This document shows positions 8,624-16,548 of a DNA stretch of 64,000 nt, one piece after another. Positions within the stretch are counted from its first letter, which is position 1, and each line of letters opens with the position of its first letter. The stretch covers positions 1 through 64,000 of the forward strand of contig CANFXV010000004.1 in assembly GCA_947451115.1 (NCBI GenBank), read 5' to 3'. The stretch comes from Bacteroidota bacterium. Lineage in GTDB: Bacteria; Bacteroidota; Bacteroidia; Chitinophagales; Chitinophagaceae. The notes below the pieces were generated by a model that did no database searches, was not told the origin of the DNA, and was given only the letters and a program-made list of their open reading frames with translations. The translations under genes and the position numbers were made by a program.

Positions 8624-9982
8624 TTAAATTTTCTTGTCCTTCCAGCGTTTGGATTGAATGTACCAGTAGGAGGGAACTAATAAAGTAATCCAATAAATGA
8701 TTTCACACATCCAACCAATGGTGATGGGCAATTGAAAGTATTCAATGGTGAGGTAAGCGTATATGACGTAAATGATAATGGCCACAAATTCAATGGCTAA
8801 ATTTATTTTTGATTGACCTGTTCCTGTAACTGCGTTCAGCCAAATAGTAGCAATAGACATAATCAATAAGGCAAAGGATACTACTCTTAATACTGGAATA
8901 CCTTCCTGCATAAAATCTTCACCTTGTCCATAAATGGATAAAAAAGGATGGGCAAAAACATTTAATAATAAACAGACCATTAAAGCAAAGCCCAGGCTCC
9001 ATTTAACAATTTTATTAATTAAAGGAATTACTTTATCCTGCATTCCTTGCCCAATAATATTGCTAACCATGGTATTGGATGTGGCTGCAAAAGCCCAGGT
9101 AAAGCTGCCAAAGAAGCCAAAAATATTGCGCATGGCATTGGACACGGCTAATGCTTGCTCGCCCCTATGTTCTATTAAAATGTAAAAGAATTCCCAACTG
9201 ATAATGCTAATCATGTATTGCATCATGATAGGAGCCGATTGCACTAAAATTAATTGTATGTATTCCCAACGTACCGAGAATTTCTTAAACAATTCAAACC
9301 TTGCCCCAATTTTTTGATAATGGATGACTAAGTAAATAACTAGTAAGCCCATCACTTCAGATATAATAGAAGCGTAGGCTGCACCATTTAAGCCCATTTT
9401 CATAAAACCAAAATGTCCAAAAATTAAACTGTAATCAAAAAAGATATTAAAAACTGCCTCTGTGGCGGTTCCAATAATCAAAAATTTACTTTGATTGGTG
9501 CCCACTAATAAGGCATTGCGCATTTGATAAATAAATAAAAAGGGGATGCCCCAAATTCTTATTTTTAAAAATTCGATAACCGTACTAGCCCTTTGTGTAT
9601 CGTGCAATAAACTATGAAATATACTAGGGGCTATAAAGTAAGTAAAAGAAATGCCTAGGATAGATAGGAATATCGAAATGATCACCCCTTGAGAAAATAA
9701 AATACCTATTTCATCCACTCTGTTTTCTCCCGCTCGTCTAGAAATAAGGGCTTGTAAGCCATTGTTCAAGCCTTGGCCCATGACCCCAAAAATCAAATAA
9801 AAAACCCCAGTAATGCCTCCAATGGCCAAGGCTTCGGTACTCAATGAACCTAAGAAAATATTGTTGATGACAAAATTTACCTGAGGCACCATAATGGCCA
9901 AAGCAATAGGCAGTGAAATAGCGAGTATTTGTTTACTGCTAATGTTCACTTGTAAAGAAGGTGTTGAAGGAGAGGAGCTCAT
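8624..9982 (-). CDS. MATE family multidrug/toxin efflux transporter
   Basis: 452 residues with about 12 hydrophobic segments in two similar halves, the size and pattern of MATE antiporters. The N-half reads SLPIALAIMVPQVNFVINN, and GGITGVFYLIFGVMGQGLN with the conserved GQ follows near residue 67. MATE proteins swap Na+ or H+ for drugs or organic cations across the inner membrane; the substrate here is unknown. It converges on folB with 18 bases between the stops. A perfect TAGATTTG element lies 7 bases before the ATG. Confidence 0.88.
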   Translation of the reverse strand: MSSSPSTPSLQVNISSKQILAISLPIALAIMVPQVNFVINNIFLGSLSTEALAIGGITGVFYLIFGVMGQGLNNGLQALISRRAGENRVDEIGILFSQGVIISIFLSILGISFTYFIAPSIFHSLLHDTQRASTVIEFLKIRIWGIPFLFIYQMRNALLVGTNQSKFLIIGTATEAVFNIFFDYSLIFGHFGFMKMGLNGAAYASIISEVMGLLVIYLVIHYQKIGARFELFKKFSVRWEYIQLILVQSAPIMMQYMISIISWEFFYILIEHRGEQALAVSNAMRNIFGFFGSFTWAFAATSNTMVSNIIGQGMQDKVIPLINKIVKWSLGFALMVCLLLNVFAHPFLSIYGQGEDFMQEGIPVLRVVSFALLIMSIATIWLNAVTGTGQSKINLAIEFVAIIIYVIYAYLTIEYFQLPITIGWMCEIIYWITLLVPSYWYIQSKRWKDKKI

Positions 9983-9989
9983 ATAATTG

Positions 9990-9997
9990 CAAATCTA
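9990..9997 (-). promoter_or_regulatory. Perfect -7 element (TAGATTTG) of the MATE gene
   Basis: Exact TAnnTTTG on the minus strand, ending 7 bases before the start codon. If used, the transcript would begin at or beside the ATG. No TTG is seen at the usual -33 distance. Confidence 0.45.
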
Positions 9998-10055
9998 CAA
10001 TTAGTTTTAGCAAAGAACTGCGCCTTTTTTTATATCATTGCATAAGAATTAGAGC

Positions 10056-10874
10056 ATGGCACAAAAGAAATTAAGCGTTTACGGAAATTTAGTGAGTACG
10101 GCTAATAATAAGGTGGAGAACCTTTATTTAGTCATAGGTCAAAACAGCATTGTTTTTGTTGTAAAAAATACGTTGATCAATGAATTTGTGGCCATTGAAC
10201 ATTTTGAGCGTAGTGAAGCGCAGCAAGGATGGAGTCAATTGATTGGCTTTTTGCAAAACAATTCCACTTTAATCCATTCTGTATTTAATAAAATATATTT
10301 TGTTTTAAATGTTCCAAGAATGCTTTTGACCAAGGAACATGCTTTGGAGGACAATCTTCAATACGCCAATGAACTTGATATGGTTTTTGGCAAAAAACCA
10401 GAGGAAGAAATTTATACCTCATTAATAGAGGCGAAATATAATTTAGTCTACAGTGTGCCCGATGAACTAAGTGCTTTGTTGTCCAGAACTTTCCCTACTG
10501 GCAAATGGCAACATTATGCTCAATTTTTATTTCAAAATGCGGGCAGCAGCGAGCTGCACTTAACCATCTTCGATCAGCATATTCTTGTGCACATCAAAGA
10601 TCAAGGCCAAACTAAGTTTTTGAATTATTTTAATTTGGGTGGAAAAGACCAAAACATTTATAGCATTTTAAATGCCTGTATTCAAGTGGGGGTGGATACC
10701 AATTTATTGCATTTGAAAATTAATGGATCCTCTGCAACCAATGCTAATTTTGTTAATGCCTTGTTGCCTTATTTTAAATCTTATGAACAAACAGCCATAG
10801 CGGATACAGGTATTGGACTTGAATTAAACAAAGCTTATCCTGATTTTAGTTACGCCCCTTATTTTATATTTTAA
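10056..10874 (+). CDS. DUF3822 family protein
   Basis: 272 residues, no signal peptide. It matches in length and position the Bacteroidota-specific DUF3822 family, usually found just before rsmD, as here. From memory, a structure in this family showed an actin/ASKHA-like fold, but I see no clear ATPase motif by eye. The function is unknown. It leads a tight operon DUF3822-rsmD-FTHF cyclo-ligase-lpxK-rnr and overlaps rsmD by one base (TAATG). Confidence 0.75.
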   Translation: MAQKKLSVYGNLVSTANNKVENLYLVIGQNSIVFVVKNTLINEFVAIEHFERSEAQQGWSQLIGFLQNNSTLIHSVFNKIYFVLNVPRMLLTKEHALEDNLQYANELDMVFGKKPEEEIYTSLIEAKYNLVYSVPDELSALLSRTFPTGKWQHYAQFLFQNAGSSELHLTIFDQHILVHIKDQGQTKFLNYFNLGGKDQNIYSILNACIQVGVDTNLLHLKINGSSATNANFVNALLPYFKSYEQTAIADTGIGLELNKAYPDFSYAPYFIF

Positions 10875-11407
10875 TGAGAATCATTTCCGGAAAATATGGT
10901 GGCAGGAGAATTCATCCACCTAATAATATGCCCCATACCAGGCCAACCACCGATGTGGCTAAGGAAGGGCTATTTAATATTTTGCAAACCAGGGTTCAAT
11001 TAGAAGGGGCTAATACTTTGGATCTATTTGGAGGCACAGGCTGTATTAGTTATGAATTGGCTTCCAGAGGTGCAACGCAATTAACGATTGTAGAAAAAGA
11101 CAATCAAATGTTGGAATTTATTAAAACGAACATAGCGCATTTGAAAATTGAAAATGCACAAATGGTTAGAATGGATGTATTTCAATATTTAAATAGTTGT
11201 ACGCAGCAATACGATATTATTTTTGCTGGACCTCCTTATGCTTTAAACACCATTGATGATTTGCCAAGGATTATCGTTGAGCGAAAATTAATATCTCCAG
11301 AAGGATATTTTATATTAGAACATACGCCACGCAATAATTATGAAAATTTTGCTGGTTTTAGTTTTCAAAGAAATTATGGGGCCACGGTATTTAGCTTTTT
11401 TGAATAG
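10874..11407 (+). CDS. rsmD: RsmD-type 16S rRNA (guanine966-N2)-methyltransferase
   Basis: 177 residues with the family start MRIISGKYGGRRI and RPTTDVAKEGLFNIL (residues 23-37). The SAM-binding motif I is D50-L-F-G-G-T-G56. The catalytic motif IV, normally (D/N)PPY/F, reads G119-P-P-Y122 (codon GGA). RsmD methylates the exocyclic amine of G966 in 16S rRNA using SAM. The lost acidic/amide residue could impair catalysis or be a lineage variant. It overlaps DUF3822 by one base. Confidence 0.87.
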   Translation: MRIISGKYGGRRIHPPNNMPHTRPTTDVAKEGLFNILQTRVQLEGANTLDLFGGTGCISYELASRGATQLTIVEKDNQMLEFIKTNIAHLKIENAQMVRMDVFQYLNSCTQQYDIIFAGPPYALNTIDDLPRIIVERKLISPEGYFILEHTPRNNYENFAGFSFQRNYGATVFSFFE

Positions 11408-11422
11408 CTAAAAAATTCAAGT

Positions 11423-11986
11423 ATGAACAAGTTAGCGGCTAGAAAACATTGGTTAGAACAAAGAAAAAATTTAACGGTTAATGATTGTCTAAAATTGGAT
11501 GATTTACTTCTAATTCAATTTCAAAAATTAGATTGGTCAAAAGTGCAATGCGTGGCCAGTTTTTATCCCTTAGAAAAACAGAACGAACCCAATACTTTAC
11601 TATTTGCCAATTACCTCAAAGCGTTCATTCTAGGTATTAGATTGGCTTATCCTATTGTGGATCCAATTAATTTAACCATGCAATTTTATGCCGAAACTGA
11701 AAGCTTGCAGCAAAATCAATATGGGATAATGGAACCTTTACCAACCAGGCCCATGGAAGCAGCAGAGATTAATGCCATACTAGTGCCTTTAGTTGCAGTA
11801 GATCAAAATGGGCATAGAATAGGTTATGGTAAGGGTTTCTACGATAAATATTTTGTAAACTTTCCTTCTAATAGGCCTAGAATAGGCATTTCTTATTTTG
11901 AGCCTATTGCAAATATCCAAGATACCCATGAATTTGACGTACCTTTGACCCATTGTATTACGCCTTGGAATAGTTATGAATTTTAA
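11423..11986 (+). CDS. 5-formyltetrahydrofolate cyclo-ligase
   Basis: 187 residues. This ATP-dependent enzyme turns 5-formyl-THF into 5,10-methenyl-THF in one-carbon metabolism. The signature G134-YGKGFYDKY143 near the C-terminus is the family ATP/substrate loop. The N-terminal basic stretch (KLAARKHWLEQRKN) fits the ATP-binding start of the fold. It begins 16 bases after rsmD and overlaps lpxK by 11 bases, so the group is almost certainly one transcript. Confidence 0.9.
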   Translation: MNKLAARKHWLEQRKNLTVNDCLKLDDLLLIQFQKLDWSKVQCVASFYPLEKQNEPNTLLFANYLKAFILGIRLAYPIVDPINLTMQFYAETESLQQNQYGIMEPLPTRPMEAAEINAILVPLVAVDQNGHRIGYGKGFYDKYFVNFPSNRPRIGISYFEPIANIQDTHEFDVPLTHCITPWNSYEF

Positions 11987-13064
11987 CAATGTATTTTTAA
12001 AATCCTTTAGAGTATTACTTTTACCATTTGCGCTTATCTATGGTTGGATTGTTTCTTTGAGAAATTGGATGTATGATAAAAAGTATTTGCACTCCGTTCA
12101 TTTTAATGTCCCTTTGATTTGTGTAGGCAATCTATCAATGGGGGGTACTGGAAAGTCTCCCATGGTGGAGCATCTTTTATCTATTTTAACTGAATCGTAT
12201 AAAATAGGCACTTTAAGCAGGGGGTATAAGCGAAAAACAAAAGGATATGCTTTGGCTGATCATTTAACCACCGCACTTGAAATAGGAGACGAGCCCATGC
12301 AGTTTCATATTAAATTTCCCAATGCAGCGGTTGCGGTTGGAGAAAGAAGAATTGAAGCCATTCCTCAACTCATTCAAGATGTGCCTAAAATTCAAGCCAT
12401 CATTTTAGATGATGCTTTTCAACATAGAGAAATTGAAGCAGACTTTAATATTTTATTGACCGAATACAATAATTTATACTGTGATGATTTTTTTATTCCA
12501 ACAGGAGATTTAAGAGATGATAGAAAATCTGCAAAAAGAGCAGACATTATCATTGTCACCAAATGTCCTGCGGATTTAAGCATAGCAGAAAGAGACGAAA
12601 TTGTAGAAAGAATAAACCCTGAACAACACCAGAGCTTATTTTTTACTACCATTAAGTACGAAACGCCTTATCACATTTACAATCCAGCCGATCAATGGAT
12701 TTTAACTTTGAGAGACGAGGTATTATTGGTTTGTGGAATAGCCAATCCTTTACCTTTAAAAAATTATATCCACGAAAATACTGATACTTATTATCAACTA
12801 AGTTACAGTGATCATCATATTTTTTCTATCGAAGACTTACATGAAATTAGAGATAAATTTGATCAAATTAAATCAAAAAGCAAACTAATATTAACCACCG
12901 AAAAAGATGCTGTAAGATTGGTCAAGTACACAGAAGAGTTAAACAATATCCCTTTGTATGTATTGCCCATTAAGCCAAAATTTTTATTTGATTCAGAAAG
13001 AAATTTCAATGAATTGGTGTTGAATTATGTTGCGCAATTTTATAAAAAAATAAATGGGAACTAA
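11976..13064 (+). CDS. lpxK: Tetraacyldisaccharide 4'-kinase
   Basis: 362 residues. It phosphorylates the 4' position of the lipid A precursor at the inner membrane, the sixth step of Kdo2-lipid A synthesis, which marks a Gram-negative envelope. An N-terminal hydrophobic helix (residues ~8-30) anchors it. The P-loop is G51-NLSMGGTGKSP62, and D145-DAFQHR151 is the family's second nucleotide-site motif. It overlaps both neighbours by 11 bases. Confidence 0.94.
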   Translation: MNFNNVFLKSFRVLLLPFALIYGWIVSLRNWMYDKKYLHSVHFNVPLICVGNLSMGGTGKSPMVEHLLSILTESYKIGTLSRGYKRKTKGYALADHLTTALEIGDEPMQFHIKFPNAAVAVGERRIEAIPQLIQDVPKIQAIILDDAFQHREIEADFNILLTEYNNLYCDDFFIPTGDLRDDRKSAKRADIIIVTKCPADLSIAERDEIVERINPEQHQSLFFTTIKYETPYHIYNPADQWILTLRDEVLLVCGIANPLPLKNYIHENTDTYYQLSYSDHHIFSIEDLHEIRDKFDQIKSKSKLILTTEKDAVRLVKYTEELNNIPLYVLPIKPKFLFDSERNFNELVLNYVAQFYKKINGN

Positions 13065-15042
13065 AAAGAACACAAAAAAAACAAAAACGACCACTAAACA
13101 TACACACTTGGTAACCACTTACAAAGGGGTGCTCGACATTGCCAAATCTGGGATGGGCTTTGTGATGGTACAAGGTTTAGAAAATGACATATTAATTTTC
13201 CCCAACGATTTCAATACCGCATTAAAAGGGGATGAAGTAAGCGTTAAAATAACAAAAATTCGACAAGGCTCTGGAAAGAAAGAAGGGAAAGTTTTAGAAA
13301 TATTAAAACGTAAACAAGTTTCCTTTGCTGGTACAATGCAAGTAAAAGAAAGAACTGCTTTCTTTATTCCTAGCTCGGTTTTCCCCATGCCCGATATTTA
13401 TATCCCCATGAATAAACTCAATGGGGCTAAGGACAACGATCGTGTGATGGTGCAATTGATTAAATGGGAAAAATCTACACGTAAACCAGAAGGCGAAGTA
13501 TTAAAAGTATTTACGCCTGAACAAGAGAACGATTTAGCCATGCAGTCTATTGTGGCAGAAGCCGGGTTCTCTTTGTCCTTTAGTGATGAAGTGATTGCTT
13601 TTGCAAAATCATTAACAGAAAAAATAGAGGCCACCGAAGTTGCCAAAAGAAAAGATTACCGTAAAGTACTAACCTTCACCATTGATCCTGTGGATGCTAA
13701 AGATTTTGATGATGCCATCTCCTATCAAAAATTAGCCAATGGTAATTTAGAAATAGGCGTGCACATTGCCGATGTAAGTCATTTTGTGCAACCAGGTACA
13801 GCCGTTGATAAAGAAGCGTATGAAAGAGCAACTTCCGTTTATTTGCCTGATAGGGTATATCCCATGTTGCCTGAACGTATTTCCAATGAACTTTGTTCCT
13901 TAAGACCTAAGGAAGACAAACTTACTTTTTCGGCCTGTTTTGAAGTAGATGCACATGGAAAAATAGTGGCAACCTGGTTTGGGAAAACTATTATTCATTC
14001 AGATAGAAGATTTACTTATGAACAAGTACAAGAAATTATTGATACCAAGCTAGGGGATCATTCCAATGAAATTTTATGGTTATTGGATTGGACACAGAAG
14101 CTACGCAAAGCCAGATTTGACAATGGGGCTATTAATTTCTCTTCACAAGAAGTGCGATTTACTTTGGATGAAAAAGGAAAACCAACGGGTATTACCATCA
14201 AAGAAAGTAAAGAATCACATCAATTGATTGAAGAGTTGATGTTAAAAGCCAATCAACTGATTGCGCAAAAAATGGGGCAGGTTAAAATTAAAAAAGAACC
14301 TATACCTTTTCCTTACCGTGTGCACGATCAACCCAATGAAGAAAAATTAAATCCATTTATCAGTTTTGCAAAAAAGCATGGTTATCCCTTTGATATATCC
14401 ACGCCTACGCATATAGCACATAGCTTTAATGATTTAATGCTAGCCTCCAAAGGGAAACCAGAACAACATGTAATGGAACAATTAGGCATCAGGACCATGG
14501 CCAAGGCGGTTTATACCAGCAACAATATCGGTCACTATGGTTTGGGCTTTGAACATTATTGTCATTTTACTTCACCCATTCGACGTTATCCAGATATTTT
14601 AGTGCATCGCATTGTTCAATCAGTTTTATTAGACCATCCAATGAATGATTCCGATTTAGAACAGAAATGTGTGCATTGCAGTGAAAGAGAACGCGCTGCG
14701 ATGGAATCAGAAAGAGCGGCCAATAAATACAAGCAGGTGGAATTCATGCGTGATTATTTAGGGCAAAGCTTTGAAGGTATCATTAGTGGGGTCTCTAGTT
14801 TTGGATTTTGGGTAGAAACCATCGAACACAAATGTGAAGGATTGGTAAGCATTACAGGTTTATCCAAATTTGATGATTTTAGATTGGTTGAATCTGATTA
14901 TGCCTTAGTAGGGATGCGCTCAGGACGCAAATTCAATATGGGGGATAAAGTGACCATTAAAGTGGTGGCAGCAAACTTAGAGAAAAGACAACTAGATTAT
15001 GAGTGGGATTCAGTTAAATCTACTCCTGCCGTTGTAAAATAA
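13054..15042 (+). CDS. rnr: Ribonuclease R (RNB-family 3'-5' exoribonuclease)
   Basis: 662 residues. RNase R degrades structured RNA from the 3' end and helps with rRNA quality control. The order is a lysine-rich N-terminus, cold-shock-like OB domains, the RNB domain with the metal-binding DAKDFDDAIS at about 214-223, and a C-terminal S1 domain beginning near residue 573. It is shorter than the E. coli enzyme (813) and lacks the N-terminal helix-turn-helix region. It ends the operon; its stop codon directly abuts the stop of the convergent gene with no base between. Confidence 0.92.
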   Translation: MGTKKNTKKTKTTTKHTHLVTTYKGVLDIAKSGMGFVMVQGLENDILIFPNDFNTALKGDEVSVKITKIRQGSGKKEGKVLEILKRKQVSFAGTMQVKERTAFFIPSSVFPMPDIYIPMNKLNGAKDNDRVMVQLIKWEKSTRKPEGEVLKVFTPEQENDLAMQSIVAEAGFSLSFSDEVIAFAKSLTEKIEATEVAKRKDYRKVLTFTIDPVDAKDFDDAISYQKLANGNLEIGVHIADVSHFVQPGTAVDKEAYERATSVYLPDRVYPMLPERISNELCSLRPKEDKLTFSACFEVDAHGKIVATWFGKTIIHSDRRFTYEQVQEIIDTKLGDHSNEILWLLDWTQKLRKARFDNGAINFSSQEVRFTLDEKGKPTGITIKESKESHQLIEELMLKANQLIAQKMGQVKIKKEPIPFPYRVHDQPNEEKLNPFISFAKKHGYPFDISTPTHIAHSFNDLMLASKGKPEQHVMEQLGIRTMAKAVYTSNNIGHYGLGFEHYCHFTSPIRRYPDILVHRIVQSVLLDHPMNDSDLEQKCVHCSERERAAMESERAANKYKQVEFMRDYLGQSFEGIISGVSSFGFWVETIEHKCEGLVSITGLSKFDDFRLVESDYALVGMRSGRKFNMGDKVTIKVVAANLEKRQLDYEWDSVKSTPAVVK

Positions 15043-16362
15043 TTAGTTTAATTCTTTTGTAATTTCTTCAAATACAATGCCTTCCTCCGCCAAAGTTTTT
15101 AGTATTGGAGTATAGATAGAAGGATGGGTAGGAATATGCAATCCAGTTAAATTAAAATCTCCTTTCAAATAAGCGCAAACACTCATGGCTAGGGGTAGTC
15201 CAACGGTAGTGGCCATGGCAGTATAATCTGCATCCAAGCCAATTTTGACCATACTACTTTGTACCAAGTATTTTTGTTGGTGGAGGGTATATTCAATTTC
15301 ATGCATCATGACCACCATATCCTTGTCTGTTGGCGCTAATTTCCATTGTTTTTCTAATATCCATTGAAGAATACTGGCATTGGATTTTAAATTTGAAGGA
15401 AGGATTGCGCCTGTATTGAATCCTAAATAGTCCAACTGCTTTTTCACGATTTCATTTTTTAATAGAGAATCGTACAAACTATTTAAGTGATGAGTGGCCA
15501 GGTGTAATTCAAGCCAGTCTTTGATGCTTGTATTTTCTTTTAAGTCTATTGGTTGTTCATTGGTTAAATCCAATTGCACAATGGCATTCCAGCCAAGAAA
15601 AAAATCAGGATGTCTTAAAGTAGTTCTAACAAAGTTCTTTAGGCCTTGTAAAGCATAGGTATCTATGTAATTTAATGAGTTTCTATTGGGGTAATAGCCA
15701 AAATAGCCCATACTTGGAACCATCAATAATGGGGCATTTTCGAACAAATGTAAATAGGGAATGGTTTTCTCTTGTCCATTTTCAAGATAAACCGCTCCAG
15801 CTTTTCCTGCCAACAGAATATTGTTGGCGTTCCAGCTAATTTTATAATGCCAAGGATTATTGTCCGACTCAGGGGCAATTAATCCACCACAATGCGATTT
15901 AAACCCAGTTATTTGGCCACCTTTTGCCTTTATTTTATCCATGAGTTCCATAGCACTCATGTGGTCAATACCAGGATCTAAGCCCATTTCACACAAGCAT
16001 AAAATATTTTTAGCTTTAAGACTTGGCTCCAGAGAACGCATGTTTTCATCAACATAAGAAGCAGTGAATAGCGATTTTGAAAATGCTAGACAATCTTGGG
16101 CTACTAAAAAATGTAAACTAGGAGGTAGCATAGAAACCACCACGGTCGCTTTTTGAATAAGCGCTTTCCTCGCTAGGGCATCGTTGACATCAATACCCAC
16201 AGCAATCCCATTGGGTGCTTGATTCCATTTTGCTTGAGCTGTTGCAAGGTCTCCATCCGCCAATACGATTTGCCAGTTGTTTTCAACGGCTTTGATCTTC
16301 AAATATTGAATTAAAACAGTAGCCGATTTGCCAGCCCCAATAATTAATATTTCTACACTCAT
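15043..16362 (-). CDS. Saccharopine dehydrogenase / reductase family protein
   Basis: 439 residues with an N-terminal Rossmann fold (ILIIGAGKSATVLIQYL, residues 4-20), then GLDPGIDHMSAMELMDKIK near 132-150 and the substrate loop FKSHCGGLIAPES. This is the LYS9/LKR-SDH arrangement. Such enzymes interconvert saccharopine and alpha-aminoadipate semialdehyde plus glutamate in lysine metabolism. Bacteroidota homologues are often labelled saccharopine dehydrogenase, but the physiological direction is not known here. No lysine-pathway partner is adjacent. It is divergent from gyrA. Confidence 0.85.
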   Translation of the reverse strand: MSVEILIIGAGKSATVLIQYLKIKAVENNWQIVLADGDLATAQAKWNQAPNGIAVGIDVNDALARKALIQKATVVVSMLPPSLHFLVAQDCLAFSKSLFTASYVDENMRSLEPSLKAKNILCLCEMGLDPGIDHMSAMELMDKIKAKGGQITGFKSHCGGLIAPESDNNPWHYKISWNANNILLAGKAGAVYLENGQEKTIPYLHLFENAPLLMVPSMGYFGYYPNRNSLNYIDTYALQGLKNFVRTTLRHPDFFLGWNAIVQLDLTNEQPIDLKENTSIKDWLELHLATHHLNSLYDSLLKNEIVKKQLDYLGFNTGAILPSNLKSNASILQWILEKQWKLAPTDKDMVVMMHEIEYTLHQQKYLVQSSMVKIGLDADYTAMATTVGLPLAMSVCAYLKGDFNLTGLHIPTHPSIYTPILKTLAEEGIVFEEITKELN

Positions 16363-16411
16363 TTTGGCCTATCTAAATCATTAAAAATCTGTGCTTTAAA
16401 GTTAAGATTTC

Positions 16412-16431
16412 TTACCCACAACTGTGGATAA
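16412..16431. promoter_or_regulatory. Pair of facing DnaA-box-like sites upstream of gyrA
   Basis: TTACCCACA at 16412-16420 is one mismatch from the DnaA box TTATCCACA. TGTGGATAA at 16423-16431 is its exact consensus in reverse. The two face each other with two bases between, in the intergenic region shared by gyrA and the saccharopine reductase gene. Confidence 0.5.
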
Positions 16432-16481
16432 ATCTGCTTAAAAATTAGGGTTCAAAAATAGCTAAAAAGGGCTTGAAAAGG

Positions 16482-16489
16482 TATCTTCG
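16482..16489 (+). promoter_or_regulatory. Possible -7 element (TATCTTCG) of gyrA
   Basis: TAnnTTCG, one mismatch from consensus, 59 bases before the gyrA ATG. No clear -33 TTG at the right distance. Confidence 0.35.
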
Positions 16490-16548
16490 TAAACCATCTA
16501 TTAGGGCTTTGAAAAACACCCCTTTTTGAGGTAAAGAAATTAAAACTT

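Noticed and set aside
16412-16431. Replication origin near gyrA
   Set aside because: Only two DnaA-like boxes, no AT-rich unwinding region with box clusters, and no dnaA or dnaN in view; recF is 22 kb away.
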